From: Hybos culiciformis
Taxonomy: Eukaryota; Arthropoda; Insecta; Diptera; Hybotidae
Direction: 5' to 3'
Assembly: GCA_964007475.1 (NCBI GenBank)
Contig: OZ023273.1
Span: 100,172,533-100,236,532 of the forward strand
DNA length: 64,000 nt
Shown here: piece after piece, positions 10,231-21,480 of the stretch
Numbering within the stretch: position 1 is the stretch's first letter
Layout of the letters: every line of letters starts with the position of its first letter
Notes under the pieces: generated by a model
The model's input: only the letters and a program-made list of their open reading frames with translations
Databases searched by the model: none
Told to the model about the DNA's origin: nothing
Program-made: the position numbers and the translations under genes

Positions 10231-11203
10231 TAGGGGAGAGGCTTGCAGGTTGCCACTGCTTGCAGGTTGCCACTGCTTGCAGGTTGCCACCACTGATCTA
10301 TTTTGACATTCTAGCAGTCTCACAAACTAAACTACAAGTGACGTCGACGTCAAAAGAATAGTTGTCACTTTTAGTCTACTTTTGGAGCGGACAGACGCAA
10401 TAACACAGTGTTTACTAAGCAAAGTGTGAATTATTATTTTCAAAAACTTTAAAAATTAAAAATTGTGTTTTTGTCCTGTGCTCGTAAAGTGAACTTTTTT
10501 ATTAGCAAATCAATATAAATAATTGGGTTGTGTTGCTTTTTCATTCAATTAACATATTCCAAAAAAGAATTAAAAATATATTATGAATTGGCAATTTTTT
10601 TTAAATGAATTATACAAAATTGCATCAGAATGCAGGTTGCCACCTTTATTGACTTGCAGGTTGCAACCTTGATGAAAGCACTGATGACTGTATGATTTGT
10701 TTGAAGAAAATGTCGGAAGTAGAGACAACTCTATTATGTGCCACAAATGCAGAAGAGCCGTTCACGCGAAATGTATTTCAGTGTTTAAACTTGACCGAAT
10801 TCTGATTCCGATGAAGATTTGGAATGATTCCATACCATATTGGAATTTTATTTTTTATATCAATTTTCGGTCATTTCTTTATGTTTACAGCTAAGTGAAA
10901 TTCAATAAATTTGAATACATTTCTAAATGAGACATTTTTTAGTTTCAGTTTTTCAACATTTTCAGCAATTTTCCAAAGGGTGGCAACCTACAAGCCTAAA
11001 TTTGAAGAGTTCGATTTTAGATACTTTTGGAAATTTGCTATAGAATTTTTATTTTTAAAGATTTCAAATGATTTCTAGACCAGGATTGTAGCTTTTTACT
11101 TCCTCTTTCCAACGCATATACTTTTTGTAAAATACGTTCATTTTTTGACCAGTTATGATAAAAAAAGCTATGGGGTGGCAACCTGCAAGTCTCTCCCCTA
11201 TAA
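10231..11203. mobile_element. DNA transposon relic with CTTGCAGGTTGCCAC subterminal repeats
   Basis: The ends are TAGGGGAGAGGCTTGCAGGT and the inverse of TAGGGGAGAGACTTGCAGGT, continuing through GTTGCCAC, so about 27 bp of terminal inverted repeat. If the ends are GGGGAGAG, the flanking dinucleotide on both sides is TA. The word CTTGCAGGTTGCCAC is tandem at the left end (10244, 10260, 10276) and appears again near 10631-10671 and 10977, as expected of multiple transposase-binding sites. A perfect palindrome TGACGTCGACGTCA lies at 10339-10352. A PHD-finger-like coding remnant is at 10682-10894. Confidence 0.8.
10682..10894 (+). pseudogene. PHD-finger-like coding remnant inside the element
   Basis: Two frames together give a PHD-type zinc ligand pattern. 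One frame reads DDCMICLKKM (C-x2-C). After a one-base shift, the next reads IMCHKCRRAVHAKC (C-x2-C-x4-H-x2-C). The spacing between the halves fits a PHD finger, a fold that usually reads histone tails and also occurs in some transposon proteins. The frame then runs about 40 more residues without recognisable structure. The frameshift means it is broken as it stands, or that a tiny intron was missed. It lies wholly within the terminal repeats at 10231-11203, so it is probably element-encoded or captured. The family call rests on the cysteine and histidine spacing alone. Confidence 0.5.
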
Positions 11204-12740
11204 ATTTTTGTATTAATTTTATTGTTCAATAAAAAATTTAGTGAATAATATTCATAACTATTTGTTTTCATAATTTTTTATTTGCATATATTATTTCGTA
11301 TAAACATACTTTTATTAAACATGAATACTAGAATTCTTTCCGACAGATTTTAAGATTGCCCTACTTATACACATAATACTAAAAGTACATTAATTATTTG
11401 TAGCCATAATTTTATTTTGGGTATATCTTTAATTTCAAGTCAATAGCATGAATAATATACAATTAATCTAAACTTTATTATACATTGCAAATGTAAGTAT
11501 ATATTTATATTAATTTAAATAATAAAAAAATATACTAATATATTTTTTTACATTATGCTTCGCGTTTGAGTTTTATTTTTTTTTTTTTGATACTAACAAA
11601 TAAATAATGAATCCAAACAAAGCTTAACACGGAACTTGTTGTACATGAAAGAAGAAGCAAAAATGGTAATGAGTAGTATATATAGAAAGCTCACAATTCT
11701 AGGTGCAACTATTGTGACATTAAATATGTTGTTTATTAAAAAATATTTTGCAAAGGCTTGGATTGATTATGCCCAATTATTCTCCAAATATTCATATTTT
11801 TATATCAAAAGTAAATTTGATAATATTTTATATAGTTTTGTTGTCTATCAAATTTGTAAATGAGATTTTTGTATATGTTATTAATAATTATGGTGTTATT
11901 TACTTTTGATAATTTTTCGATTATTATAATTTTATTCCAATAAAATAATATACAATTGAATTACCAAATTCGAAAAGCCCTCATGTCGGTTTGTTTTTTT
12001 TTTAAATGAACTTATTCTCGTTCCTTTATCTTCACGTATAGACACATGAGCCATGAGCAAAAAGGGTTCATATCTATTTTATAAAAAACATAAATAAATT
12101 AAATTTATTACAATGAATTTCGAAAAGGTTTCATATCAGAACTAATTGTTTGTATAATAACTCTTTTTTAAACCATTACGTATTTATTAAATAATAAAAA
12201 AATAATAAAAATTAATTTTCATTCTCTTAATACTCAAAAAAAAAAAGGTAAACCTTATTTATTTATGTTATTTTATTAATAAATTCACGAGAGTTCTTAG
12301 AAAACTGTAAGATCTCGGAAAATTGTAACAGTTGATTTTTTCGGCACTCTTTTATTAATCACAACCATTTCAGAACGTTACGATGAAGTCCAATGACTAG
12401 CACTCTTAAAAAAAATTCACTGTTAAATTCGATAGAGTTAAGCAGAAATTCAATTTTTTGGGAAAATTTTGAAAAAACCGAAATGAGCCCTTTTCGAATT
12501 GGATGATTCAATCTTATATATAGTTAATAGTATTATTTTATTGGAGCAAAGTTAAAATAATCGAAAAATTAATAAAAATTGCTTTTGTGTATTTTTATAA
12601 TCTATTTTTAAGGGAATTATAAGTTCCACATCTATAGAAAGCGTTTCACTGAGAAAATTTAGTTTATGAAACCATGACATAAAGTTTCAGTTCTCTTGCG
12701 ATACTGAAAAGCCTAATGATGTGTTGAAATGCTCTTTATA
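11204..12740. other. AT-rich intergenic sequence, nothing recognised
   Basis: Short open frames exist (for example 11636-11863) but have AT-driven composition, no domain and no splice context. No RNA or bounded element seen. Confidence 0.55.
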
Positions 12741-12741
12741 C

Positions 12742-13177
12742 CTTGTTCGCATTATAATTTGAATTCCACTTATATTCCGGAAAACAAATTGCCGTTCGCA
12801 TTACAAAATTTGATGAGAACTGGAATTTGATGGTGTGAAAAAAAAATTGAGAAAGAGAAAAAGTTTTTGTTGTTGAAAATTTTGACTTTTTATCTCGCTT
12901 GTTATCAATTTTATTTTGTTTTTTTTTTCATTTTGACTCGAATTTGACAAAAAAATTGTTGCCAACTATAACAAAATTTCAAAAAATGAGTGAAAATAAC
13001 TAGAAATGTAGAATTCTAACCCTGACAAACTAGAATATGAAAGTGGAATATACATTCCGGAATATACATTCCGGAATATATATATTCCGGAATATTTTTT
13101 TATATGAAAAATCCAGTTCATATTCCTGAAATATTCCGGATAACAGCATATTCCACTAATATTCTCCTAATGCGAAC
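12742..13177. mobile_element. Possible MITE with TGTTCGCATTA ends
   Basis: TGTTCGCATTA near 12744 is inverted as TAATGCGAACA near 13168. The body holds GGAATATACATTCC repeated back to back (13045-13096), giving a run of TTCCGGAATAT words that also occur near both ends. A TSD is not evident. Confidence 0.5.
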
Positions 13178-13856
13178 ACCATATTAGATCTTTTTTCTAA
13201 TAAGTCATGCCCAATATAACCACCGATCTATTTTGAATTTTTGATTATCCAGCAAGAAACTTCTATCTGAAACGGGTTATAAACGATTGAGTGAGTAACA
13301 ATAATCTTTGAACCAATGAGCTTAAGTTTCTGGCGTTGTCATCTACGCGCTTTTTAGACATATTTAAACGACAGTTAAGTTCTGAATATAATCTTACATA
13401 CTTTATTAAATTGATGAAAAAACTGTTTTTTAAACTATGTAATTCTCTGCCAATCGAATAAGATCTCAGTTTTGAAAATCCATAGGCAACTTATTTTATA
13501 ATTTGGTACATACAATAAATACCTTGGAGATGATGATGAAATTTCTTATTTTAAGACAAGTTTAAAAAATATATGAAAAATAAGCCTTAATCGCTATTAA
13601 AATAAAATAAAATTTAATACTTTATAATTGTTACTAATAACTATACCATTACTACATTCAATCTTTTATTTTTAAATATCCTGAGGGCAAATCATTTCAC
13701 AAACGAAATTTAATTTCCTTAAATAAAATTATTTCGATACAATACGACGCTAATAATCACGGTCATATAAAAATTAACAATAATATAATTTTAGAAAGAA
13801 CATTGACTTTTCATATACAAATGAAACAAGGAAGAAGAAAAGATATATATATATTT

Positions 13857-13918
13857 AAGAACAGAAAACAGAAATTAAGAACAGAAAACAGAAATTAAGA
13901 ACAGAAAACAGAAATTAT
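13857..13918. repeat. 20-bp tandem repeat, three copies
   Basis: AAGAACAGAAAACAGAAATT is repeated three times in direct succession with no visible divergence, so it is a young minisatellite-like expansion. Confidence 0.9.
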
Positions 13919-15689
13919 AAAATGAGACTCCTTCTGATTGATAATTTCTGGCAATACACTTAATTTGTTGGAAGCATATACTTCGAATATACATGTTTAT
14001 ACAGTGTGTGTAGTCATTATATCGAAAATAGAAAACATTGACAATTCTTTAAAAATTGTTTTATGGTAAATAAATTTCGATTTTGATTAATTTTTTTCCT
14101 TTGCAATGCCGTATAAAAATTAGTTAAACATTGTTTTTTTTAATTTAATAGGACCATCATTTAATCCGTTCATGAACAAGCTAATTTGGATAAGTAAGAT
14201 TTTTGATTGCAAAAAATTATTTTATATTAAAACGACGTATTTTTTTTACATAAAATATATGCGATTATTTTTTATTTTATTTTTTTTTCACAATTAACTT
14301 AGTATATAATGAATGAGCATAATTTATTTTTAAATGATTAGTTTTTATTTATTATTTTACATAAATTTATTTTTAAAATAAAAATTATCATTACCGTATC
14401 CGTGAATAATTAGTTTTTCACAGATTCTAAACTCCTTATTAATGTCGAAACTACATATATGTGGAAGCAAATAATAATAAATTGCAATATACTAGAAATT
14501 ATTTAGCAATATATTATTCGTCCATATATTACATTACATATTTGTGTTTATTTACAACCTGTTACAAACATTTAACGAATTATTTTGAAAGAAACATAAA
14601 GAAATAAAAATTGTTATAATAATGGTTACAAAATACATTTGATGTTATATTTAAAATGGTACATTTTAAAAAACATCATCGCTAAATATTTTTAGATTAA
14701 GAACAATTTGCAAAAAAATATTTTTTTATTAATTTCGGAGACCACTTCTTGTTGTCCCCTGCTCTAATATATATTATGATAAATCTGAAAAAAATGTGTT
14801 GTTTTTTATTAAATTCGAAAATTTTCGGTTTAATTTTAGTTACGCCGGATATGAAATACATAAAATATTTTTCATTCTTTGCCGCCGACGGTGGAGAACT
14901 AAAATAGTGAAAAATGTATATGAAAAAATATATAAGTACATTTTATTGTCTTTTACTTTTTAAAAGAACATTAATACTTTATTTAATTATTTATATATCG
15001 TTTTTGCTCTTTAAATTAGTTATGGTCAACATTTTCAAACCATTTTTAAATACTTATTGCTTAAATGAAAATTTTGATCATTAAAAAAAGTTATTCTGTT
15101 TTAAATATGCCTAAGAGGCCTGAAAAAGGATGAGATAATTAAGTAAACTTTTATCGTTATGTAAAATTTAAAATACATAAAATATTGAGTTTTATTTTTT
15201 CATGATATGATGAAAAATTTTTTAATAGACAAAAGTTAGTAATTACAAATATATAGTTCGCCGACTTGAAAACAAATGAAGACTGACCCTGAAATATTAA
15301 TTACACTGTTAAAATCATAAATCTTCATTCTGATGAAATACTAGTTTGCTTATATGAGATTCAAATATATTAACAAAAATCCTCAAAGTTTACGCAGAGG
15401 AATCTCATCTATGATGTTACGATTACAACGCTTACGAATATATGCGTAATTTAGTCAGGAGCTCCGCACTTAATAACTAATCATAAAGGATTAATAATAT
15501 AATAATAAACTATGACTAAGGCTAAGAAATCATCTTTATGATTCAAAAATCACATTTTTTTGGTCCTTTATCCTGATTATGTTGTAATTTAAGATGAAAA
15601 TATATGAATATATTTGGTGATTATTTTTTCTGTTCAATGGAATTTTAAACATATATTATTGTTTCAGTTAGTTAAACAATTATTCAGTT
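13919..15689. other. AT-rich intergenic sequence, nothing recognised
   Basis: No coding frame, RNA gene or clear terminal-repeat pair was found. Confidence 0.5.
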
Positions 15690-15699
15690 ATTTAAACAA

Positions 15700-17290
15700 T
15701 TGCAAACTTCTATGACCTCAATATCCATTGAAGTGAATGAATTTTTCAAGTTTTTAACTAAGGTTCAAGATGACTGTTCTTCTGGGCCTGATAGTGTCCC
15801 ACCGATAATCTTGAAAAATTGTGCTTCTACCTTATGTAATCCTCTATCTATTGTTTTTAATAGATGTTTATTAACCGGTGACTTTCCGAAAATCTGGAAA
15901 CATTCATATATCATACCCGTTTTCAAGAAAGGTTACAGAGCTGACGTATAAATTATCGTCCAATAGCTAAAATTTCTTCAATTCCTAAGCTTTTGAAGCG
16001 GTTATTTCTGAAGATATACATTTTTAATAAGAATTTTATTACTGAGAATCAGTATGGGTTTCTTAAGGATAGGTCTACTACTACTAATCTTATAGAAATT
16101 ACTTCAGCTTATAGGGATAACATGCAGAAAGGTTTTCAGACTGATTCTGTATACACGGATTTTAACAAAGATTTCGATTCTTCCTCATCAAAATTATTTT
16201 ATTTAAATTGGCTGCGTATGGTTTCCCATCTTCTTTTATTGAGTGGAAAAAATTATGGCTTGATCCTCGGGACTATCAGGTCAAATTTCGCTGTGCAACA
16301 TCTGCAACATACACAGCTACTTCTGGAGTGTCTCAAGGTAGCCATCTTGGTCCATTTGATTTCGTGATCGCTATTATCGATGTTTCACTCATTATTTACT
16401 ACAGCGATCATAACATTTATGCCGATGATATGAAAATTTAAAAAAAAATCTAGTCTTTCAGACTGCAATCTCTTACAAAATGACCTAATAGCTTTGGCCT
16501 TTGGTGTATTAAGAATAATCTTCTTCTTAATGTCTCTAAGTGTCAAAATATATTATTTTCAATAAAAAGAAATCCTATTAATTTTCAATATACACTTAAT
16601 ACTTAATATTCTTATTCCCAGAGTCAATGAATTTAGAGATCTCGGCATTTTATGTGATTACCAATTGACATTTAAACCACATGTAAATTCAATTGTAAAT
16701 AAAGCAAATTCCACTGTAGGTTTCATTAAACGTTGGTCAAGAGAGTTCTGTGACCCATTTATAACTAGACTTCTTTTTGCATCTCTTGTAAGACTATTGT
16801 TAGAATTTGCCTCTCAAATATGGTCACCCTGATTTTCTGTCGACATCAATAGAGTCGAATCCGTCCAAAAAAAATTTCTTAGATTTGCATTGAGGCATCT
16901 TCCTTGGGAGGATAACTTAATATAGGATAAATTAAGTAGTATAGAGAACGCTTAAATCTCATTAAGCTTGAATCTCTTCACTATAGACGTGAATTTGCAG
17001 ATGTTGTTTTCATTCATCAAATTATTATTGGTGAAATTAGTTCTACTTTTATCTGGAGAAGATCAACTTTCGAGTTAATACCAGATTCCTCCGAACCACT
17101 AACTTATTTGAAGTTGCTTACCATAGAACCGAATATGGATGCAATGATCCCATTTCTCGAATGCATGCTTTTGCTAATTAAAACCATCATGTTTTTGACC
17201 TTAATATCTCTAAGGCATCCCTTAAAGCTGGTTTAAAAATTGATTCTTGTTTCTCTAATAACATTGGAAGACTTTAATTAATATTTAAAT
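15700..17290 (+). pseudogene. Decayed non-LTR (jockey-like) reverse transcriptase
   Basis: A 5'-truncated LINE open frame broken by several frameshifts and stops. In order, the visible reverse transcriptase landmarks are: SSGPDSVPP then KIWKHSYIIPVFKKG (15700-15951); NYRPIAKISSIPK after a shift; QYGFLKDRSTTTNL; the catalytic motif A region YTDFNKDFD (about 16150); SGVSQGSHLGP (about 16325); and the catalytic YADD (about 16420). Downstream conceptual frames give the thumb and C-terminal region, with DLGILCDYQLTF, LLLEFASQIWSP and QKKFLRFALRHLPW. In an intact element this enzyme copies its own RNA at a nicked target. Here the endonuclease half is absent and the frame is shattered, so it is inactive. 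The non-LTR class is sure; the jockey-like assignment is by general resemblance. Confidence 0.9.
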
Positions 17291-17770
17291 TTTCTATATA
17301 TCCGAAGCCAAGGGAAGTGGTAGACTTAAGATAATTCTAATTATTTTCTATCTAACTTTTATTTAATTTTTTTAATTTACATATTGTTTCAACATACAAA
17401 CCGACCTTGACGAAGTAATGTAAGACAATATATATTTCATATATTATCTGAAGCCGATAAGTATGCGGATTGTTTTAATTTGAGTAATTTTTTTTTTTAC
17501 TCTTTTTTAATCTTCATGACATTTCTTAGTTGACGCCGGAGGAAGTAGTAGGATATTTTCCACTAATTCTTCTATCTTTTTTATTTAACTTCTATTTTTT
17601 ATTTATTTATATTCTTTATTTTTGAAGTTTATACTTCTTTAGGCGCGGTGTATGATATAAATGAGTAATTCTGTAGGGGGTAAAAATTATTTTACTCATT
17701 TGAATTTCGAGTTAAAAAAAAAAACGACATGCTGTACCGTTTGAATACTCAAAAAAAATGAGTCCACTCA
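17291..17770 (+). other. Probable 3' untranslated tail of the LINE
   Basis: T-rich sequence directly after the LINE C-terminus, with no coding content. It contains two related words, CCGACCTTGACGAAGTAATG (17401) and TGACGCCGGAGGAAGTAGTA (17531), so it may include a duplicated segment. The 3' end of the element could not be fixed. Confidence 0.35.
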
Positions 17771-17895
17771 ATAATCATTTGTTATTTATAAAAACAAAAT
17801 AATTTGGCGCGAAAAATTTAAATTCAAATTATTTTTAAAAATCTTTCGTTTACAAATTATTTAAAATTTAAATTTTTTTTCAAATTAGGTAGTTC
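17771..17895. repeat. 125-bp direct repeat, copy 1
   Basis: Matches 18849-18975 with few differences (both contain AAATTTAAATTCAAATTATT and AAATCTTTCGTTTACAAATT). The pair flanks the hAT element at 18019-18774. The second copy runs directly into the 100-bp tandem array, so the repeat probably belongs to that array family. Confidence 0.75.
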
Positions 17896-18018
17896 AATAA
17901 TTTTCAATTTATTTTTTCCAAGCTGATATAATACATTTACATTATAATTACTTATATTTAGAGATTTAGTATCCTATGCTACTATACTACTAAGAAATTT
18001 ATGTTATTACATTATGAC

Positions 18019-18774
18019 CAGTGCTCGAAGTGAGGCGGGATGGGGTGGGATGCCATCCCGGTACTTCTAAATAATTCTAAACTCATCCCACCACTTCTTA
18101 GGATGGAAAAATGCATCCCGGAACATATTTTTTTAAATTTCAAATAATTTTATTTATGAATTTTAAAAATGTTTATTAAAAAAAAATTAAAAATAATTTT
18201 AAATGAGACTTTTAAAACTCAAATAGTAAATAGTACATATTTTGATTACTAATTGGCCATGTAGTTATTTTTTTTGTAACAATTTTCGCAGCTTTTCGTA
18301 AATTTAAATTTTTACCCGATCAAATTTTGAATATTTTCTATCTTTAGTTAACTTCCAAATTTTGTTTAAATTTTCTTTTTTTAAATTATTAAATTTTTTA
18401 ATAAAAAAAAGAAAAATTGAAGAATAGCAGGAGATGAATGTACTTAGCACATTAAGCCAAGATAGGACATTACAGGAGCCCAATACTTTAAAGCTACTAG
18501 ATTACCAGGCAGAAACACAATGGTGTGAAAAGTTAGAAACATATATATATATATAACAGTTAAAGAAAGTGGAGTAGGATGTTCTATTTCCAGTTCATTA
18601 AATGATTTAGTAACAACAAAGACGCAACGCAAGGGTTGAAGCTGGTAAAATTAAAATAAAGTTCTTTGGATAAGCCATTTTTCTACTAAAAAAGGACAAA
18701 ACCCCATGAGCCTCAACCTGCTCTTAAATTTTTTTAACCATCCCACCACTTTATGCCTGCCACTTCGACCACTG
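18019..18774. mobile_element. hAT element with perfect 8-bp TSD
   Basis: The ends are CAGTGCTCGAAGTGAGGC and the inverse of CAGTGGTCGAAGTGGCAGGC. The octamer ATTATGAC flanks both sides exactly (18011-18018 and 18775-18782). Subterminal GGGATGGGGTGGGATG and CATCCC words lie at both ends. The 756-bp body is non-coding, with no transposase frame of usable length. A second, rearranged copy of the body is present at 53568-55035 with recognisable identity over most of its length. Confidence 0.9.
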
Positions 18775-18848
18775 ATTATGACTAATTCTATATTTTTGTC
18801 GAAACATTTAATATAGGAAAAAGCTAAAACCTATTTGACTTCTTTTAG

Positions 18849-18975
18849 TTCAATAATCATTTGTCATTTATAAAAAGAAAATAATTTAGCGAGGAAAATT
18901 TAAATTCAAATTATTTTTTAAAAATCTTTCGTTTACAAATTATTTAACAACTAAAATTTATTTTTCAAAATAGGT
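18849..18975. repeat. 125-bp direct repeat, copy 2
   Basis: Partner of 17771-17895. It ends in CAAAATAGGTAGGTCCGGTG, which is the junction word of the tandem array that follows. Confidence 0.75.
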
Positions 18976-20186
18976 AGGTCCGGTGAAATAAAGATTACCT
19001 GCCGAAAATTTTTTGGGCAGGGACCTACGGTTAGGTCGTGCCGGCTCAAAATATGTTAAAAAAAAATTTTTCCTCCGGTGAAATAATTAGATTACCTGAC
19101 CAAAAATTTTGGGTACGGAGCTACAGTTAGAGTCTTCCCGCCTCAAAATATACCAAAATAATTTTTTTTCAAAATAGGTAGCTCGAGTGAGAAATAAATA
19201 TTACCTGCCCAAAAAAAAGGAAGGAAGTGAGGGCGGCAGTAAGGGCTGAAGAGAGGTCGGAAGGGAGGGCCGAAGGGAGGGTGGAAGGGAGGGCGGAAGG
19301 GAGGGCGGAAGGGTGGACAGAAGTAAGGGCGGAAGTTAGGGCGGAAGTGAGGGCGGAAGTGAGGGAGGAAGTGAGGGAGGAAGTGATGGCGGAAGTGAGG
19401 GCGGAAGTGAGGGCGGAAGTGAGGGCGGAAGTGAGGGCGGAAGTGAGGGCGGAAGTGAGGGCGGAAGTGAGGGCGGAAGTGAGGGCGGAAGTGAGGGCGG
19501 AAGTGAGGGCGGAAGTTAGGGCGGAAGTGAGGGAAGAAGTGACGGAAGGAAGTGAGGGCGGAAGTGAGGTTGGAAGTGAGGGTGGAAGTGAGGGCGGAAA
19601 TGAGTGCGGAAGTGAGAGTGGAAGTGAGGGCGGATGTGAGGGCGGATGTGAGGGCGGAAGTGAGGGCGGAAGTGAGGGCGAAAGTGAGAGTGGAAGTGAG
19701 GGCGGAAGTGAGGGCGGAAGTGAGGGCGGAAGTGAGGGCGGAAGTGAGGGCGGAAGTGAGGCGGAAGTGAGGGCGGAAGTGGGGGCGGAAGTGATGGCGG
19801 AAGTGAGGGCGGAAGTGAGTGCGGAAGTGAGGGCGGAAGTGAGGGCGGAAGTGAGGGCGGAAGTGATTGCGGAAGTGAGGGCGGAAGAGATGTTGGTAGT
19901 TAGGGCAGAAGTGAGGGCGGAAGTGAGGGCGGAAGTGTGGGCAGAAGTGAGGGCGGAAGTGAGGGCAGAAGTGAGGGCGGAAGTGAGATTGTAAGTGCGG
20001 GCGGAAGTGAGGGTGCAATTACCTGACCAAAAATTTTGGATAGGGAGCTATGGTTAGGGTCTTCCCTGCTTAAAATATGCAAAAAAAAAATGTTTTTTAA
20101 ATAGGTAGCGCCGGTGAAAGATTACCTGCCCAAAAGTTTTGGGTAGCTAGCTACTTTTAGAGTCGTCCTGGCTCAAAATATAAAAA
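18960..20186. repeat. Tandem array of roughly 100-bp units interrupted by a minisatellite
   Basis: At least four units are visible, starting near 18970, 19075, 19172 and 20101. Each has the order GGTAG(G/C)TC, CGGTGAAATAA, GATTACCTG, CCAAAATTTTGGG, GGAGCTACGGTTAG, GTC, GGCTCAAAATAT and an A/T run. The third unit is split after CCTGCCCAAAAAA by the 12-bp minisatellite and resumes at about 20017 with ATTACCTGACC. The units contain an internal inversion (GGTAGCTCC against GGAGCTAC). This is satellite-like or element-derived; no coding content. Confidence 0.8.
19216..20014. repeat. GC-rich 12-bp minisatellite (unit GGCGGAAGTGAG)
   Basis: About 65 copies of GGCGGAAGTGAG, with scattered single-base variants and a few one- or two-base phase shifts. 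Because 12 is a multiple of 3 and the unit lacks stops, long frames run through it on both strands, predicting low-complexity peptides such as repeats of RPHF or AEVR. These are artefacts of the repeat, not genes. The plus strand has regularly spaced GGG tracts. Confidence 0.95.
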
Positions 20187-20419
20187 AAACACACGAAGCA
20201 GTCGTAGGAACTGCCGAAAGAAGTTTATACTTAAAGCTTTAAACTATGAAATAACAATGACTACAAATAATGGACTGCTTTTGGACTGCTGGACTGATTT
20301 TTATTTTAATTTACATTTTGTACTAAGCAGCCCATTATTTATAGCCACTGTTATTTCATAGTTTAAAGCTTTAAGTATAAACTTCTTTCGGCAGTTCCTA
20401 TGACTGCTTCGTGTGTTTT
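20187..20419. repeat. Near-perfect long palindrome (95-bp arms)
   Basis: From AACACACGAAGCAGTC at the left, the sequence reads for about 95 bp before a roughly 45-bp spacer. It is then inverted almost perfectly, ending GACTGCTTCGTGTGTT. I count about five mismatches, all transitions. The right half (from about 20325) is the mirror of the left. No coding content. It could be a foldback transposable element or a source of a long double-stranded RNA hairpin if transcribed. It sits exactly at the end of the 100-bp tandem array. Confidence 0.9.
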
Positions 20420-21300
20420 TAATTTACTCTCTCTTCTAATTTTTTTCCTTTAAAATTTTTTACTAGGGAAACTATTCTTTGTGTTATGTGATATGTCACT
20501 AGTGATTTCGTTATTTATCAGAAACAAGACTTGCTCTTAGTGTTTCATGTTTTTTTTCTATAACTCTTTTTTTACTTTTCTGATTTAAGCATCGTTTGAT
20601 GGTTATGTTAATTTTCCATTGCATGCTTCGTTCCGAGCCCTCTCCTCTCAATTCTCACAATTCAAAAATGTGTTTTGATGTAATATGATTTACAATCACA
20701 ATATTTAAAAAATTTACTTTATCAAGAATGATTTGTTTTGTACTAAAAAATCACACCGTATGTGATTAAGTTTAAGTTTCATGATTTCAAAATAATTAAA
20801 ATTTTTGATTTGACTTTGATTAATTAATTATAAGACATTATATTTTCAAGCAGTGAGTTACCAAACTCATAATTTCTGATATTAATATTATTAAAAATTG
20901 AATTGATCTGACTTAAATCAGAAATCCTGTTCTCACTGTTGAAGTCAAATTAATTTTTCTGCGTGTAAAAAAAGGAAAAAAAACTGACTTTGCTTTAACT
21001 GATTTGAAACCATAAAATTTAAAAACAAAATGTAGAACTAAGCGAAACTAACAAAAAAATTAACAAAAAAAATTTTTGAATATTTTCAACTATATCAACT
21101 TTAAAGTCTATGAATTTAAAAATCACTACGCTGTAGTTCTCAAAGAAAGAATTTAAAACAAAACGCGCAATGCGGAAATGCTACATAAATAATTTCTAAA
21201 ATATCATTTTGTCTTCTAAATTTTTAAAACATATAGTCATAAACAGCAATGATTTTTGTTTTTTATATTTTTTACAAAATTATAATTGCTAAGAAAAAGT
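20420..21300. other. AT-rich intergenic sequence, nothing recognised
   Basis: No coding frame, RNA gene or terminal-repeat pair recognised. Confidence 0.5.
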
Positions 21301-21309
21301 ATTTTAATG

Positions 21310-21480
21310 CGCAGGGCTTCGGTAAGTTGTATTTACATTCGCAAATTTAGCTCGGTAAATGGTCCATTACATGCATCAATACACATGCAATTATAGAGGA
21401 ATGTAAATTGTATTTACATTTGCCTGTGATGTAAATTGTATTTACATTGCTCTATATTGTATTTACATTCTTCATTTTGA
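21310..21480. repeat. Cluster of TGTAAATTGTATTTACA palindromic words
   Basis: Variants of (AA)TTGTATTTACATT occur at about 21327, 21408, 21428 and 21448, two of them as the full near-palindrome ATGTAAATTGTATTTACATT. The spacing is irregular. This could be a transcription factor or transposase-binding cluster, or remnants of a short tandem repeat. Confidence 0.6.

Noticed and set aside
17771..18975. LTR retrotransposon with 125-bp LTRs
   Set aside because: The direct repeats flank mainly a later hAT insertion, lack TG...CA ends, and the second copy merges with a tandem array.
19143..20018. Long open frames on both strands (up to about 290 codons) with RPHF-, AEVR- or ALTS-type repeats
   Set aside because: They run through the 12-bp minisatellite, whose unit length is a multiple of three and lacks stops. 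The frames exist on both strands and have no start, domain or splice context.
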